From NCBI GenBank assembly GCA_934121925.1, contig CAKOVK010000003.1, positions 1 through 64,000 on the forward strand: a stretch of DNA of 64,000 bases, written 5' to 3'. The position numbers and the translations under genes were made by a program. Source of the DNA: an uncultured Clostridia bacterium (GTDB taxonomy: Bacteria > Bacillota > Clostridia > TANB77 > CAG-508). The notes beneath the pieces were generated by a model. It had not been told where the DNA came from, did no database searches, and worked only from the letters and a program-made list of their open reading frames with translations. Positions 51,526-62,378 of this stretch are shown one piece after another. Each line of letters begins with the position of its first letter. Position 1 is the stretch's first letter.

Positions 51526-51700
51526 TAAATTTCGCCTCCTTGTTTTTACTACTTGTGAAATCTGTGACTATATTATAACAAGTAGTGAAATTTGTCAACA
51601 CTTTTTTAACATTTTGTGAAATTATTTTACAATAAGTGAAAAAAATGTTATAATATCAATAGGTTTCACAATCTGTAAAACACAAAAAAGGATGAATATT
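51526..51700. promoter_or_regulatory. Lysogeny control region with divergent promoters and repeated operators
   Basis: The rightward promoter has TTACAA (51627-51632) and TATAAT (51649-51654) at 16 nt. The leftward one has TTGACA (51593-51598) and TATAAT (51572-51577) or TAATAT at 17 nt. The word TTGTGAAAT and variants recur at least four times, including the near-palindrome TTGTGAAATTATTTTACAA over the rightward -35 and TTTCACAATCTGTAAA near its start. These are probably CI/Cro operators. Confidence 0.75.
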
Positions 51701-52081
51701 ATGGATAATATATTAGGAAAAAGAATTGAATTAGAAAGAACTCGTTTAGGATTAAATCAAATGGAACTGGCAAAAAAAATGAATCTCTCTTCTAGTGCTT
51801 CTATTTCGCAATATGAAAGTGGTGATAGAGTTCCAAGCGATGATATAAAATTAAAAATGTGTGAGCTTTTTAATTGTAGTTTAGATTATCTTATGGGAAA
51901 ATCAGATACACGCAATCCAGAATTAAATAGCGAAGATATATTAGATTTAGCAAAAGTAGGATTTACAAAGGAGAATTATAATCCTCCTACTGAAAAACAA
52001 AAAGAGCAAATTAGAACTATTATTGAAACTATTTTACAAGATAATAAAAAGGATAATAAAAAAGATGATTCAAACAAGTAA
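51701..52081 (+). CDS. CI-like phage repressor
   Basis: The 126-aa product has an N-terminal XRE HTH (MDNILGKRIELERTRLGLNQ, MELAKKMNLSSSASISQYE) and a linker with a short acidic tail. It lacks a peptidase domain. The ImmA-like peptidase encoded next is the likely partner that inactivates it. I start at the ATG at 51701, which has better Shine-Dalgarno spacing. Confidence 0.9.
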   Translation: MDNILGKRIELERTRLGLNQMELAKKMNLSSSASISQYESGDRVPSDDIKLKMCELFNCSLDYLMGKSDTRNPELNSEDILDLAKVGFTKENYNPPTEKQKEQIRTIIETILQDNKKDNKKDDSNK

Positions 52082-52481
52082 ATTATATGAGTTAGCTGAA
52101 AAAGAAAATATTAAAGTTTATAACTATGACATATCAGATGTTTCTGGTATGTTTGTTAATATTGAGAATATTAACGCCATAACTTTGAATAAAAATTTAA
52201 CATTCTATCAAGAAAAATCTACTTTAGCTGAAGAACTAGGTCATTATTATTACGATGCTACATACCCTGTTTGTTGTTCAGATTTACAATTAATATCTAA
52301 ACAAGAATATCGTGCTAGAAAATGGGCATATAATGTTCTAATTCCTGTCGAGGATTTAGTTTCTGCTATAAAAAAAGGTTTGGATAATACAGATGTCCTT
52401 TCAGATTATTTTGAAGTTCCTAGTCGATTTATGAGAGAATGTATCAATTATTACATAGAAAGAGGTGTTCTTTGTGCCTAA
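52065..52481 (+). CDS. ImmA/IrrE-type metallopeptidase
   Basis: The 138-aa protein has the ImmA/IrrE core; the metal motif is LAEELGHYYYD, with Glu in place of the first His of HExxH, as in many Firmicutes phage members. It probably cleaves or controls the CI-like repressor during induction. It overlaps the repressor gene by 17 nt and the integrase gene by 8 nt. Confidence 0.87.
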   Translation: MIQTSKLYELAEKENIKVYNYDISDVSGMFVNIENINAITLNKNLTFYQEKSTLAEELGHYYYDATYPVCCSDLQLISKQEYRARKWAYNVLIPVEDLVSAIKKGLDNTDVLSDYFEVPSRFMRECINYYIERGVLCA

Positions 52482-53589
52482 ACAGAAATATACAAAAAGA
52501 AAAGATGGCAGATATGCAACTACCTTTCATGGTAAGCCTGTCTATGGAAAAACCTCTAAAGAATTAGAAGATAAAATAAATGAATTGAATTATTTCTACA
52601 ATACGGGGAAGCCTATTGGGAATGATAAGCTTTCCTTTAAAGAGTGGGCTGAAAAATGGTACGATTTAAATATGAAAACTAAAGAAAAGAATACTCAAAA
52701 TCTGAATCGTACTCTTTTAGATTGTCATATTTACCCTAAAATAGGACTTATTAGCATTAAAAACTTAAAAAAATATAATGTAGAAAATCTAATAAAGAAT
52801 ATGGAACTTGAAGGGATTAAAGTTACTGCTAACAAATCTTTAGCATTAATAAAAAGAATATTACAAGATGCAGTTGATAATGATATTGTTTCCAAAAATG
52901 TTGCAAGTAATATTAAATGTATTAAAATTGAAAAAGAACCTAAAAAACCTTTATCTGTTTATGAAGATAAAATATTTTTACAAGTTGCTCAAGAGCATAA
53001 AGATGGTTGTTTTATGATGTTGTTAAGATATTGCGGACTTCGTAGAGAGGAAGCTGTACCTTTAGTTGTAAATGATATTGATTTAGATAATAAGAAATTA
53101 TATATTAACAAGGCTGTTTATTTTGGCAATAATCAATCAGAAATTAAATCTACAAAGAATAAAAAGTCAAGGGTAGTAACTATACCAGATATACTTGTTC
53201 CTTTCTTAAAATCAAAAATAGAAGGTCGTAAAGGTACTGATTTAATATTTACTAAAAAAACCAGTAATGGCATGTTATCTTTATCATCTTTAAGACGTTC
53301 TTTAGAAAGTTTTTTATATCATTGTAACCTATTACATGAAAAAATGCAGAAAGAATTAGATAAAGAGTTCGTATTAACTGATGACAATAAAATAAGTTTT
53401 ACATTTCATCAATTAAGGCATTCATATTGTACTATGCTTTATTACGCAGATGTTAAAATAAAAAAAGCACAAGAGCTAATGGGTCATTCTAGTGCTGATA
53501 TGGTATATGATATTTATACTCATCTTGATGAAGAAAGAGAAAACGCAGAAGATTTGATTAATACATATATATCTAATAAATATGTTTAA
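52474..53589 (+). CDS. int: Tyrosine integrase
   Basis: This 371-aa recombinase has an arm-binding N-terminal domain (KYTKRKDGRYATTFHGKPVY), a SAM-like core-binding domain (about residues 60-160) and a catalytic domain. The catalytic residues are Arg in CGLRREE, His-x-x-Arg in HQLRHSY, His in LMGHSS and Tyr in YDIYTH. The GTG at 52474 has a GAGGTG Shine-Dalgarno. It lies next to the right att site and arm repeats, with a terminator after it. Confidence 0.95.
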   Translation: MPKQKYTKRKDGRYATTFHGKPVYGKTSKELEDKINELNYFYNTGKPIGNDKLSFKEWAEKWYDLNMKTKEKNTQNLNRTLLDCHIYPKIGLISIKNLKKYNVENLIKNMELEGIKVTANKSLALIKRILQDAVDNDIVSKNVASNIKCIKIEKEPKKPLSVYEDKIFLQVAQEHKDGCFMMLLRYCGLRREEAVPLVVNDIDLDNKKLYINKAVYFGNNQSEIKSTKNKKSRVVTIPDILVPFLKSKIEGRKGTDLIFTKKTSNGMLSLSSLRRSLESFLYHCNLLHEKMQKELDKEFVLTDDNKISFTFHQLRHSYCTMLYYADVKIKKAQELMGHSSADMVYDIYTHLDEERENAEDLINTYISNKYV

Positions 53590-53598
53590 TTAATAAAT

Positions 53599-53620
53599 CG
53601 TAGTCAAAAAATAGTCAAAC
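53599..53620. promoter_or_regulatory. Integrase arm-type sites, right end
   Basis: CGTAGTCAAA (53599-53608) and ATAGTCAAAC (53611-53620) match the repeats at 15542-15590 on the other phage end. They lie between the int stop and the att core. Confidence 0.65.
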
Positions 53621-53629
53621 ACAAAATTC

Positions 53630-53680
53630 AAAAAGTCGCACTCCTTTGTTATAGGTTAATTACAAGGATTACGACTTTTT
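53630..53680. terminator. Terminator after the integrase gene
   Basis: AAAAAGTCG and CGACTTTTT flank a second internal stem (TCCTTTGT with ACAAGGA). The stem is followed by T's on the plus strand, right before the att core. It insulates the phage genes from sigH. Confidence 0.75.
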
Positions 53681-53682
53681 CA

Positions 53683-53724
53683 TTACCACGCAAGTGCTCT
53701 ACCTACTGAGCTATAGAAGCATAT
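53683..53724. repeat. Right attachment site: 5' half of tRNA-Thr
   Basis: These 42 bp match 15430-15471 except for T at 53695. They hold the 5' half of tRNA-Thr (through the anticodon arm) but no 3' half, so they are not a functional tRNA. The ancestral tRNA began about 13 nt after the sigH stop. Confidence 0.9.
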
Positions 53725-53733
53725 AAGTGAGGT

Positions 53734-54378
53734 TTATTGTTCCTCACCAATTATATTTTTATTTGCTTTTTTTCTTATTCTTTGTATTGCATTATCAATA
53801 GCTTTTACCGGTGCATCTAATTTTTCTGCAATTTTCACATAACTATCTCCGGCTGCAAATCTTGTTAGTACTTGTTTTTCAAAATCACTTAAGCTTTCAT
53901 CTATTTTGTTACCAACAAATTTATAATATTCTTTTTTTGTTACAGTGTCTAGTGGGTCTTCCGTTGTTTTTGAATTAAAAAATTCCATTAAAGACACATC
54001 ATCTTCGTTTTCATATACAGCTGTATTTAAAGACAATGAAGAATTTAAAGGTATGTGTTTTTGCCTATTTGATGTTTTTATCGCTGTAATAAGTTGTCTT
54101 TCTATACATAAACTAGCAAATGATTTGAAAGAATTTTGTTTATCTAGTTCGAAATTTTTAATAGCTTTATACAAACCTATCATTCCTTCTTGAACTATAT
54201 CTTCTCTTTCAGCTCCAATAATAAAATATTTACTAACTTTTATGTTTACAAGTTCTTTATATTTGTCTAGTAGGCATTCTAATGCCTCATTATCTCCATT
54301 TTTTGCATATTCCACTAATTCAGCATCAGTTTTAGTTTGTAAATCATTTTTAAATGAATAAGCTGTATTATTTGCCAT
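53734..54378 (-). CDS. sigH: RNA polymerase sigma factor SigH
   Basis: This 214-aa sigma-70-family factor controls the transition state and early sporulation genes. Region 2 has DAELVEYAKNGDNEALECLL and EDIVQEGMIGLYKAI; region 4 has LSDFEKQVLTRFAAGDSYVK and IAEKLDAPVKAIDNAIQRIR. It matches SigH of Bacillus and Clostridium in length and layout. It has its own promoter. tRNA-Thr originally followed it directly and was moved 38 kb away by the prophage. Confidence 0.93.
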   Translation of the reverse strand: MANNTAYSFKNDLQTKTDAELVEYAKNGDNEALECLLDKYKELVNIKVSKYFIIGAEREDIVQEGMIGLYKAIKNFELDKQNSFKSFASLCIERQLITAIKTSNRQKHIPLNSSLSLNTAVYENEDDVSLMEFFNSKTTEDPLDTVTKKEYYKFVGNKIDESLSDFEKQVLTRFAAGDSYVKIAEKLDAPVKAIDNAIQRIRKKANKNIIGEEQ

Positions 54379-54415
54379 ATTATTTATGCCTCCGCTTTAA
54401 TCTGATTTTGATTGT

Positions 54416-54444
54416 ATTATATTAATTAAATCCTACAAAGTCAA
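54416..54444 (-). promoter_or_regulatory. Sigma-A-type promoter of sigH
   Basis: On the minus strand TTGACT (54439-54444) and TATAAT (54416-54421) are 17 nt apart, about 38 nt upstream of the start codon. A GCGGAGG Shine-Dalgarno lies between. It matches the housekeeping consensus nearly fully. Confidence 0.75.
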
Positions 54445-54464
54445 TAGTTTCCTAGTATTTTGTC

Positions 54465-54902
54465 CTATTTTTCTAGAACTATAGTAACTGGTCCATCATT
54501 TAATAAACTCACCTTCATATGTGCCCCAAAAACGCCTTTTTCAACCTTTCTTACCTTCTCTTTGCATTTTTCTACAAAATATTCGTATATTTCATTAGCT
54601 TTTTTAGGTTCCATTGCCTCTACAAAGCTTGGTCTATTACCTTTTTCGCAGTTTGCATAAAGCGTAAACTGTGAAACTATTAAAAGCTCACCATCAATAT
54701 CATTTATAGATAAATTCATTTTTTCATTCTCATCTTCAAATATTCTTAATTTGCATAGTTTATCTGCTAACGCATCCGCTTGTTCTATTGTATCTCCCTC
54801 TTTTACTCCAAATAAAACTAAATATCCTTTGTTTATTTTTCCCACTATTTTTTCATCTACTTCTACTTGTGCATTTGCTACTCTTTGTATAACTAATTTC
54901 AT
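54465..54902 (-). CDS. dtd: D-aminoacyl-tRNA deacylase
   Basis: Dtd hydrolyses D-amino acids misattached to tRNA. The 145-aa protein has the two active-site motifs SQFTLYAN and NDGPVTI, plus the N-terminal [15 protein letters not shown]. It has the usual family length. It is the last gene before the sigH promoter region. Confidence 0.95.
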   Translation of the reverse strand: MKLVIQRVANAQVEVDEKIVGKINKGYLVLFGVKEGDTIEQADALADKLCKLRIFEDENEKMNLSINDIDGELLIVSQFTLYANCEKGNRPSFVEAMEPKKANEIYEYFVEKCKEKVRKVEKGVFGAHMKVSLLNDGPVTIVLEK

Positions 54903-54932
54903 AATCTTTCTCCTTATTTTGTCTTATATATT

Positions 54933-55175
54933 TTAATTTGTTCCTATTTTATATTCAATGTCTTCCATAAATGGATGAATTTCCATAACACTTTTTAACG
55001 TTATTATTTGTGTTTTTGGATGTGGTCCTTTGCCTGTAAATTTAACTATTTCTCTAGAATAGCAATTTTTATTAAGCTTACTAAGCAAATACCTTGTTCC
55101 CATATATGTATAATATATTTGATATCCATTATTTAAATCTTTCCATAATTGTTCAAAACTATAATCTTTATTCAT
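54933..55175 (-). CDS. Small conserved-looking protein of unknown function
   Basis: This 80-aa protein (MNKDYSFEQLWKDLNNGYQI; YTYMGTRYLLSKLN) is alpha/beta with no membrane segment. A GGAGAAG Shine-Dalgarno precedes it. It lies between ligA and dtd. I do not recognise the family. Confidence 0.65.
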   Translation of the reverse strand: MNKDYSFEQLWKDLNNGYQIYYTYMGTRYLLSKLNKNCYSREIVKFTGKGPHPKTQIITLKSVMEIHPFMEDIEYKIGTN

Positions 55176-55196
55176 TTCTTCTCCTTTATAAATTGG

Positions 55197-55308
55197 AATT
55201 TTGCGAAGTGGGAAGTGAGAAATGTGAAGTGTGAAGAATAAGGAAAGGTCTACGAAGTCTTGCCTCTACAAATCACACCTCCCACATCACACCTCTCACC
55301 TCAATAAA
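55197..55308. repeat. Short repeats on both strands (GTGGGAAGTGAGA / CACCTCCCACATC)
   Basis: The left half is purine-rich (GAAGTGGGAAGTGAGAAATG), the right half its approximate complement (CACACCTCCCACATCACACC). The arms give an imperfect long hairpin. The right half resembles 403-442. No gene is visible here; it lies between ligA and the 80-aa gene. Confidence 0.5.
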
Positions 55309-55313
55309 ACAAT

Positions 55314-57296
<1,983 letters not shown>

Positions 57297-57338
57297 TTAG
57301 TCTTCCTCCTTTGTTAAAAGTATACCCTAAAATTTTCA

Positions 57339-57367
57339 GGGAAAAAGGGGTCTGTCCCCTTTTTCCC
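57339..57367. repeat. Palindromic element GGGAAAAAGGGG-TCTGT-CCCCTTTTTCCC
   Basis: This is a perfect 12-bp stem with a 5-nt loop, between pgsA and ligA. It is far richer in GC than its surroundings. Palindromes of this type (AAAAGGGG-ACAGA-CCCCTTTT) occur as dispersed repeats in many bacteria, to my recollection. It could also act as an mRNA hairpin in this operon. Confidence 0.65.
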
Positions 57368-57373
57368 TCTTCC

Positions 57374-57976
57374 TTAATCCTTTAATAGTTCTTTGCCATT
57401 TTTTACATAGTCCCATCCTGAAAAAATTGTTGCTAGTACAGAAATCATCATGAACACTGTTGCTAGTATATTTATTATTAGTTCTGCTCCCGTTAAATTT
57501 CCTTTTATAAATAAACCAAATATATTTGTGTTGTTTATGTTTATAAACATTAATATTATTGCAATCATTTGTGTTACTGTTTTTAGTTTACCCCAAATAC
57601 TTGCTGCTATTACTTTTCCACCTTTTTCTACAGCTATTAATCTATATCCTGATACTACAAATTCTCTAAACAATACTATTATTGGTATCCAAGCTGGCAA
57701 GCTTTTTGCTTCCACAAATATAAGCATTGCTGCTAATACTAATATTTTGTCTGCTAATGGATCTGCAAATTTTCCAAATGTAGTTATCTGATTATTTTTT
57801 CTTGCTAATTTTCCATCTAAATGGTCTGTGTATGATGCAATTATAAATATTAATCCCATTATCCAATATGCAATTGATATATTCAAAAACGTTCCACCAA
57901 TATTTAAATATGGAATTATTACCATTATTGGTACTAGTAAAATTCTAAATATTGTTAATTTATTTGGTAAATTCAT
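57374..57976 (-). CDS. pgsA: CDP-diacylglycerol-glycerol-3-phosphate 3-phosphatidyltransferase
   Basis: PgsA makes phosphatidylglycerophosphate, the first step toward phosphatidylglycerol. The CDP-alcohol phosphatidyltransferase motif D-G-x2-A-R-x8-G-x3-D-x3-D is seen as DGKLARKNNQITTFGKFADP then LADK. The 200-aa protein has about five to six membrane helices. The neighbours are nadE and ligA. Confidence 0.94.
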   Translation of the reverse strand: MNLPNKLTIFRILLVPIMVIIPYLNIGGTFLNISIAYWIMGLIFIIASYTDHLDGKLARKNNQITTFGKFADPLADKILVLAAMLIFVEAKSLPAWIPIIVLFREFVVSGYRLIAVEKGGKVIAASIWGKLKTVTQMIAIILMFININNTNIFGLFIKGNLTGAELIINILATVFMMISVLATIFSGWDYVKNGKELLKD

Positions 57977-58005
57977 AAATTATTCACTCCAATTATTTTT
58001 GTTTA

Positions 58006-59931
58006 CTAATTATTTAAATTGTTTAGCCAAATATTACAACTTGCATCACTTGGCATTCTTAAATCTCCTCTTGGAGACAAGCTTACCGACCCTACCTTTG
58101 GTCCATCTGGCATACAGTTTCTCTTAAATTGCTGTGTAAAAAATCTTTTTATAAAAACTTGTAGCCAATGTTTTATTTGTTCTTCTTTAAAATCTTCTTT
58201 AAATGTTTTGCATGCTAATATGTATATTTTTTTAGGTTCTGCTCCATATCTTAAAAAGTGATATAAAAAGAAATCGTGCAATATATATGGTCCAACCTGT
58301 TCTTCCGTTTTTTGTTCTATATTACCTTTTTCATCTGGTGGTAATAACTCTGGTGATATTGGCGTATCTAATATATCATTAATTATATTTTTGCATTCTT
58401 CTTTGCTATTATCTGCGACCCATTTTATTATATATTTTACCAATGTTTTTGGAATACTTGCATTTACAGCATACATACTCATATGATCTCCATTATATGT
58501 GCACCATCCAAGAGCAAGTTCTGATAAATCGCCTGTTCCTACAACTAATCCATTCTCTTTGTTTGCAATATCCATCAGTATTTTTGTTCTTTCCCTTGCT
58601 TGAGCATTCTCGTATGTTACATCTTTTATATTCTTGTCATGTCCTATATCTTCAAAATGTTGTAAAGAACTTTTAGTTATATTTATTTCTCTAAATGTTG
58701 CTCCATATTCATTTATAAGTTTCATCGAATTATTATGTGTTCTAAAAGTTGTTCCAAATCCGGGCATTGTTATTGCAATTATATTTTCTTTTGGAATGTT
58801 TAATATCTCGTATGCTTTAATTATTACTAAAAAAGCAAGTGTTGAATCTAATCCTCCTGATATTCCAATTACTGTTTTATTAATATTTGTATGCAACAAT
58901 CTTTTAGCCAGCCCATAGCTTTGTATATTTAAAATTTCTTCACAAATTTCACTTATTTTTTTTTTATCCTCCGGAACAAATGGAGTTTTGCTATATTTTC
59001 TTGTTAAATCTTCTATATTATCTGGTATATTTATTTCTATTTCTCTATATTCTAAATCTACAGGATTTCCCATAAAACTAATATTTTTTCTTCTATCGTT
59101 TGCAAGTTTTTTTGTATCTATTTCTGTAAAAATCATATTACTTTGAAAATCAAATCTTTCGTTATTTGCTAGGCAAGAACCGTTTTCAAAAATCATACTT
59201 TCTCCAGAAAATACTATATCTGAAGTTGATTCATTTACTCCACTAGAGCAGTATACATATCCTGATATCGTTTTTGCAGATTGCATTTTTACTAACTCTC
59301 TTCTATATTCTTTTTTACCTATAACTTCATTGCTTGCAGATAAATTAAATATAATATTGGCTCCAAGTAGTGCTAATTTGTTGCTTGGTGGCTCTACTGC
59401 CCATATGTCTTCACATATTTCTATTCCAAAGCAAATCTCATTATTTTCTTTATCTTTAAATAATAAATCTATTCCAAAAGGAACTTTTTGTCCTAATATT
59501 TCTATTTCCTTTTTATTTGCATTTTTACTAGATGCAAACCATCTTTTCTCGTAAAACTCACCATAATTTGGAATAAAAGTTTTTGGAATTACTCCAAGTA
59601 TTTCTCCTTTTTGAATTACAACTGCTGTATTAAATAATTGATTTTCCTGTTTTATTGGCATACCAATTATACAAATAATATCTAAGTTATTTGTATAATC
59701 TAAAATTTTACTTAGTGATTTTTCTGCTTCTTCTAGCAAAGTATCTTGCTCAAATAAATCTTGGCAAGTATATCCTGTAATACATAGTTCTGGAAATATT
59801 GCTATTTGAATTTTATTATTACTTGCTATTTCTATCTGTTCTATTATTTCATTACAATTAAACTCTGTATCTGCTACTTTTAATTTTGGAACTATAGCCC
59901 CTACTCTTACAAATCCTTGCTTTTTTAACAT
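58006..59931 (-). CDS. nadE: Glutamine-dependent NAD+ synthetase
   Basis: The enzyme amidates deamido-NAD using ammonia from glutamine. The N-terminal nitrilase-like domain carries FPELCITGY (Glu), a central Lys region and FGIEICEDIW (Cys nucleophile). The C-terminal synthetase domain has the ATP loop GISGGLDSTLA and GTGDLSELALGW. At 641 aa it is the full two-domain form. The product NAD is also the substrate of LigA. Confidence 0.95.
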   Translation of the reverse strand: MLKKQGFVRVGAIVPKLKVADTEFNCNEIIEQIEIASNNKIQIAIFPELCITGYTCQDLFEQDTLLEEAEKSLSKILDYTNNLDIICIIGMPIKQENQLFNTAVVIQKGEILGVIPKTFIPNYGEFYEKRWFASSKNANKKEIEILGQKVPFGIDLLFKDKENNEICFGIEICEDIWAVEPPSNKLALLGANIIFNLSASNEVIGKKEYRRELVKMQSAKTISGYVYCSSGVNESTSDIVFSGESMIFENGSCLANNERFDFQSNMIFTEIDTKKLANDRRKNISFMGNPVDLEYREIEINIPDNIEDLTRKYSKTPFVPEDKKKISEICEEILNIQSYGLAKRLLHTNINKTVIGISGGLDSTLAFLVIIKAYEILNIPKENIIAITMPGFGTTFRTHNNSMKLINEYGATFREINITKSSLQHFEDIGHDKNIKDVTYENAQARERTKILMDIANKENGLVVGTGDLSELALGWCTYNGDHMSMYAVNASIPKTLVKYIIKWVADNSKEECKNIINDILDTPISPELLPPDEKGNIEQKTEEQVGPYILHDFFLYHFLRYGAEPKKIYILACKTFKEDFKEEQIKHWLQVFIKRFFTQQFKRNCMPDGPKVGSVSLSPRGDLRMPSDASCNIWLNNLNN

Positions 59932-59949
59932 ATTAGTTTCCTTTCATTT

Positions 59950-60771
59950 CTATATTATACTAATATATTCTTTTACTATTTCTTTAAATTTAATCTTTAC
60001 TTTTTCAGCTGTTTGTTTTACATCATCATATGATAATTTCTCATCTAATACTCCAGCTGCCATATTTGTTATGCAAGATACTCCTACGCATTTTATTCCA
60101 CAATGATGTGCTATTATAGCTTCTGGCACAGTTGACATTCCCACTGCATCTGCTCCTAAAATTCTTAATGCTCTTATTTCTGCTGGTGTTTCAAATGTAG
60201 GTCCTTTCATATATGCATAAACACCTTCTTGTGCCCTACCCGTATGTTTATTTATTACCTCTTTAAGTTTTTTACTTAAATCTTTATCAAAAGTTTCACT
60301 CATATCTGGAAATCTATCTCCAAATTCTTCTAAGTTTTTTCCTCTTAATACTGATTCTGCAAAAAAACTTAAATAATCATTTATTACCATAAAGTCTCCA
60401 GCAACATATTCTTTATTTACTCCTCCTGCAGCATTAGTTATTATTAGCTTTTCTATTCCTAATAGTTTAAAAACTCTTTCTGGAAAAGTAGTCTCTTTTA
60501 AATCATATCCTTCATAATAATGAAATCTTCCATTCATTGCTATTATTGCTTTTCCATTAAGTTTTCCAATTATTAGTTCCCCAGCATGCCCTTCTACTGT
60601 AGATACAGGAAAATTTGGTATTTCGTTATATTTTATTACTATCTTTTCTTCAAATTCATCTTTTAATACTCCTAATCCAGACCCTAATATAATTGCTATC
60701 TTAGGATTTAAATTTCCTATTTTCTCCTTTATATAATTTGCACTTTCTTGATATTCTTCATAACTAAACAT
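59950..60771 (-). CDS. Purine nucleoside phosphorylase
   Basis: The 273-aa protein belongs to the PNP/MTAP trimeric family: ILGSGLGVLKDEFE, GRFHYYEGYD, ITNAAGGVNKEY, MKGPTFETPAEIR and GVSCITNMAAG. It cleaves purine nucleosides with phosphate for salvage. It is downstream of the recoded unknown gene and upstream of nadE. Confidence 0.94.
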   Translation of the reverse strand: MFSYEEYQESANYIKEKIGNLNPKIAIILGSGLGVLKDEFEEKIVIKYNEIPNFPVSTVEGHAGELIIGKLNGKAIIAMNGRFHYYEGYDLKETTFPERVFKLLGIEKLIITNAAGGVNKEYVAGDFMVINDYLSFFAESVLRGKNLEEFGDRFPDMSETFDKDLSKKLKEVINKHTGRAQEGVYAYMKGPTFETPAEIRALRILGADAVGMSTVPEAIIAHHCGIKCVGVSCITNMAAGVLDEKLSYDDVKQTAEKVKIKFKEIVKEYISII

Positions 60772-60794
60772 ATTTTTCTCCTCTCTTATATTTT

Positions 60795-62259
60795 TTATCT
60801 TTCACCTGGTCCAACATCTTCTTTTTCATAACTATCATTTTCTTCATTATAATGGTATATTGTTTCATTATTATTGGTTCTTATTACAAATTCGTCACTT
60901 GAATTAATATATAAATATTTATTTTCTCCATTTGGATAAGGTATTGATATGCTTGTAACAGGCTCATCTGTTGTTTTTATACTATCTGCCAATTCTTTTA
61001 CTGCCTTTGCTCGTTCTTCTCCTGCTAAGTTTTTATCTATTAACTCAGCTCTTTCATTTAATAATTTACTTCCTAACGGATGGAAAACTAAAGGTAATGC
61101 ATTTCCTCTATCACATAAATTCAACATAAGATCTGATGGTTTTTCGCTTTTAGAAAGATTAGCATATGTTTTTAATTCCTGTATTTGTTCATCGTTTATT
61201 TTTATATACTCCTTTGGCTTTGTTGAAAATATGTATGCTTTATCATTAAGTGTTAACATGCAAAATCTATTTTTGTCTTTATTATCTGGATTCTCAGAGT
61301 CTAATACATCTTTTATTATGCTATTTTCTGGAATATCTCTATTTTTTACAAAGCAATCATATCTAGTTATTCTCCTGTATTCTTCTTCTGTTAGTACTTC
61401 TTTTAATAAAAGTCTACTATAATACATAACAAAATCCGCATGACCATTTATATTGTCCCTATGATTAAAATAGTTAAAAATCCAATCCATTTTGGCTTCT
61501 AACTCTTCAGCACTTGTCATATTTCTATATTTTTCATATATTTCAGCTTTTGCTTTCTCTTCTACTTCTTTTGTAGCATTTCCGCTGTTCCAATTTTAGT
61601 TTTGCAGTTGCCCATTCATTTTCTGCCATAATTTCTCTAAAATTTAAAAATTCGCTTTTAATTTGTTCGATTACAGTATTCATATACATATTTTGTTGTT
61701 TATATCCTAAATTAGTATCTATTTTATCTAATGTTTTTTCATCTAAAAAGCTAATGTTTTCAAGGTTTTTTCCATCTGTTGTAAGACCTTCTTCAAATTT
61801 TTTGTATCTTCTTTCATAATAGGCTTCAGATGCAAAATCTGGTGTTTTCATTCCTGTTTGAATGTTTTCCATATCTTCCAAGTAATTTATAATATATTGT
61901 TTCCCACTCTTAGTTGTGATTAATACATCTGTATGTCTAAACATATCTGTGTCACAAGATACTGTTTCCGCACTAATTCCATTTTCTTGTAGAATTTCTA
62001 CTGCCATTTTACAAAGTGGCTTACATACTGTTGCTATGCTCCCTTTTTTATTAGCTAAGGCTTGTTCAGCTTCCTCTTTACTTGTTGGCTTTCTATATGC
62101 TGCTGCTTTACCTTTAAGGTCTCCTCCTGCGTAAAAGAAATTCATATTTCTTCTTAATATTGGCAAAATTAAAATTTCTAGCTTTCTTGCTTTTGCAATT
62201 TCTATTTCTTCTTCAGTTAGATTTCTTTTTTCTTTTTCATTTAAATCTAATTTAATCAT
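60795..62259 (-). CDS. Host protein of unknown function (487 aa), +1 recoded at CGG
   Basis: With a +1 shift at CGG (61582-61584) two long frames join into one 487-aa protein: ...NEWATAKLKLEQ-(G)-NATKEVEEKAKAEIYEK... with a continuous charged helix across the junction. Unshifted, it stops 13 codons after CGG; the second frame's first Met (61520) has no Shine-Dalgarno. A Cys (VCKPLCKMAV), His (FRHTDVLI) and Asp/Asn (INYLEDMEN) in the first third could be a papain-like triad, which is speculative. It is followed by the purine nucleoside phosphorylase gene. Confidence 0.78.
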
Positions 62260-62378
62260 GGCTACTCCTTTGCCTTGTATTTTATCATAAATCTTTTTCT
62301 ACTTCAATAATTTATTGAAAATGTGCATAGATAATGTTATAATGCTTTTAAATTCAATTTTATGAGGGTGATTTTATT

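Larger units (their letters stand above)
15430..53724. mobile_element. Complete cos/HK97-type siphophage prophage, 38.3 kb
   Basis: It is bounded by 42-bp direct repeats (one mismatch, 15442 C versus 53695 T). It carries a tyrosine integrase next to the right repeat, a divergent CI/Cro-type switch, replication, HNH-TerS-TerL-portal-ClpP-type protease-HK97 capsid, tail to tape measure, and holin-endolysin. No structural gene appears interrupted other than at CGG recoding sites, so it may be inducible. Confidence 0.95.

Noticed and set aside
53683..53724. Second tRNA-Thr gene
   Set aside because: Only the 5' half is present and no 3' half or CCA follows. It is the att duplicate.
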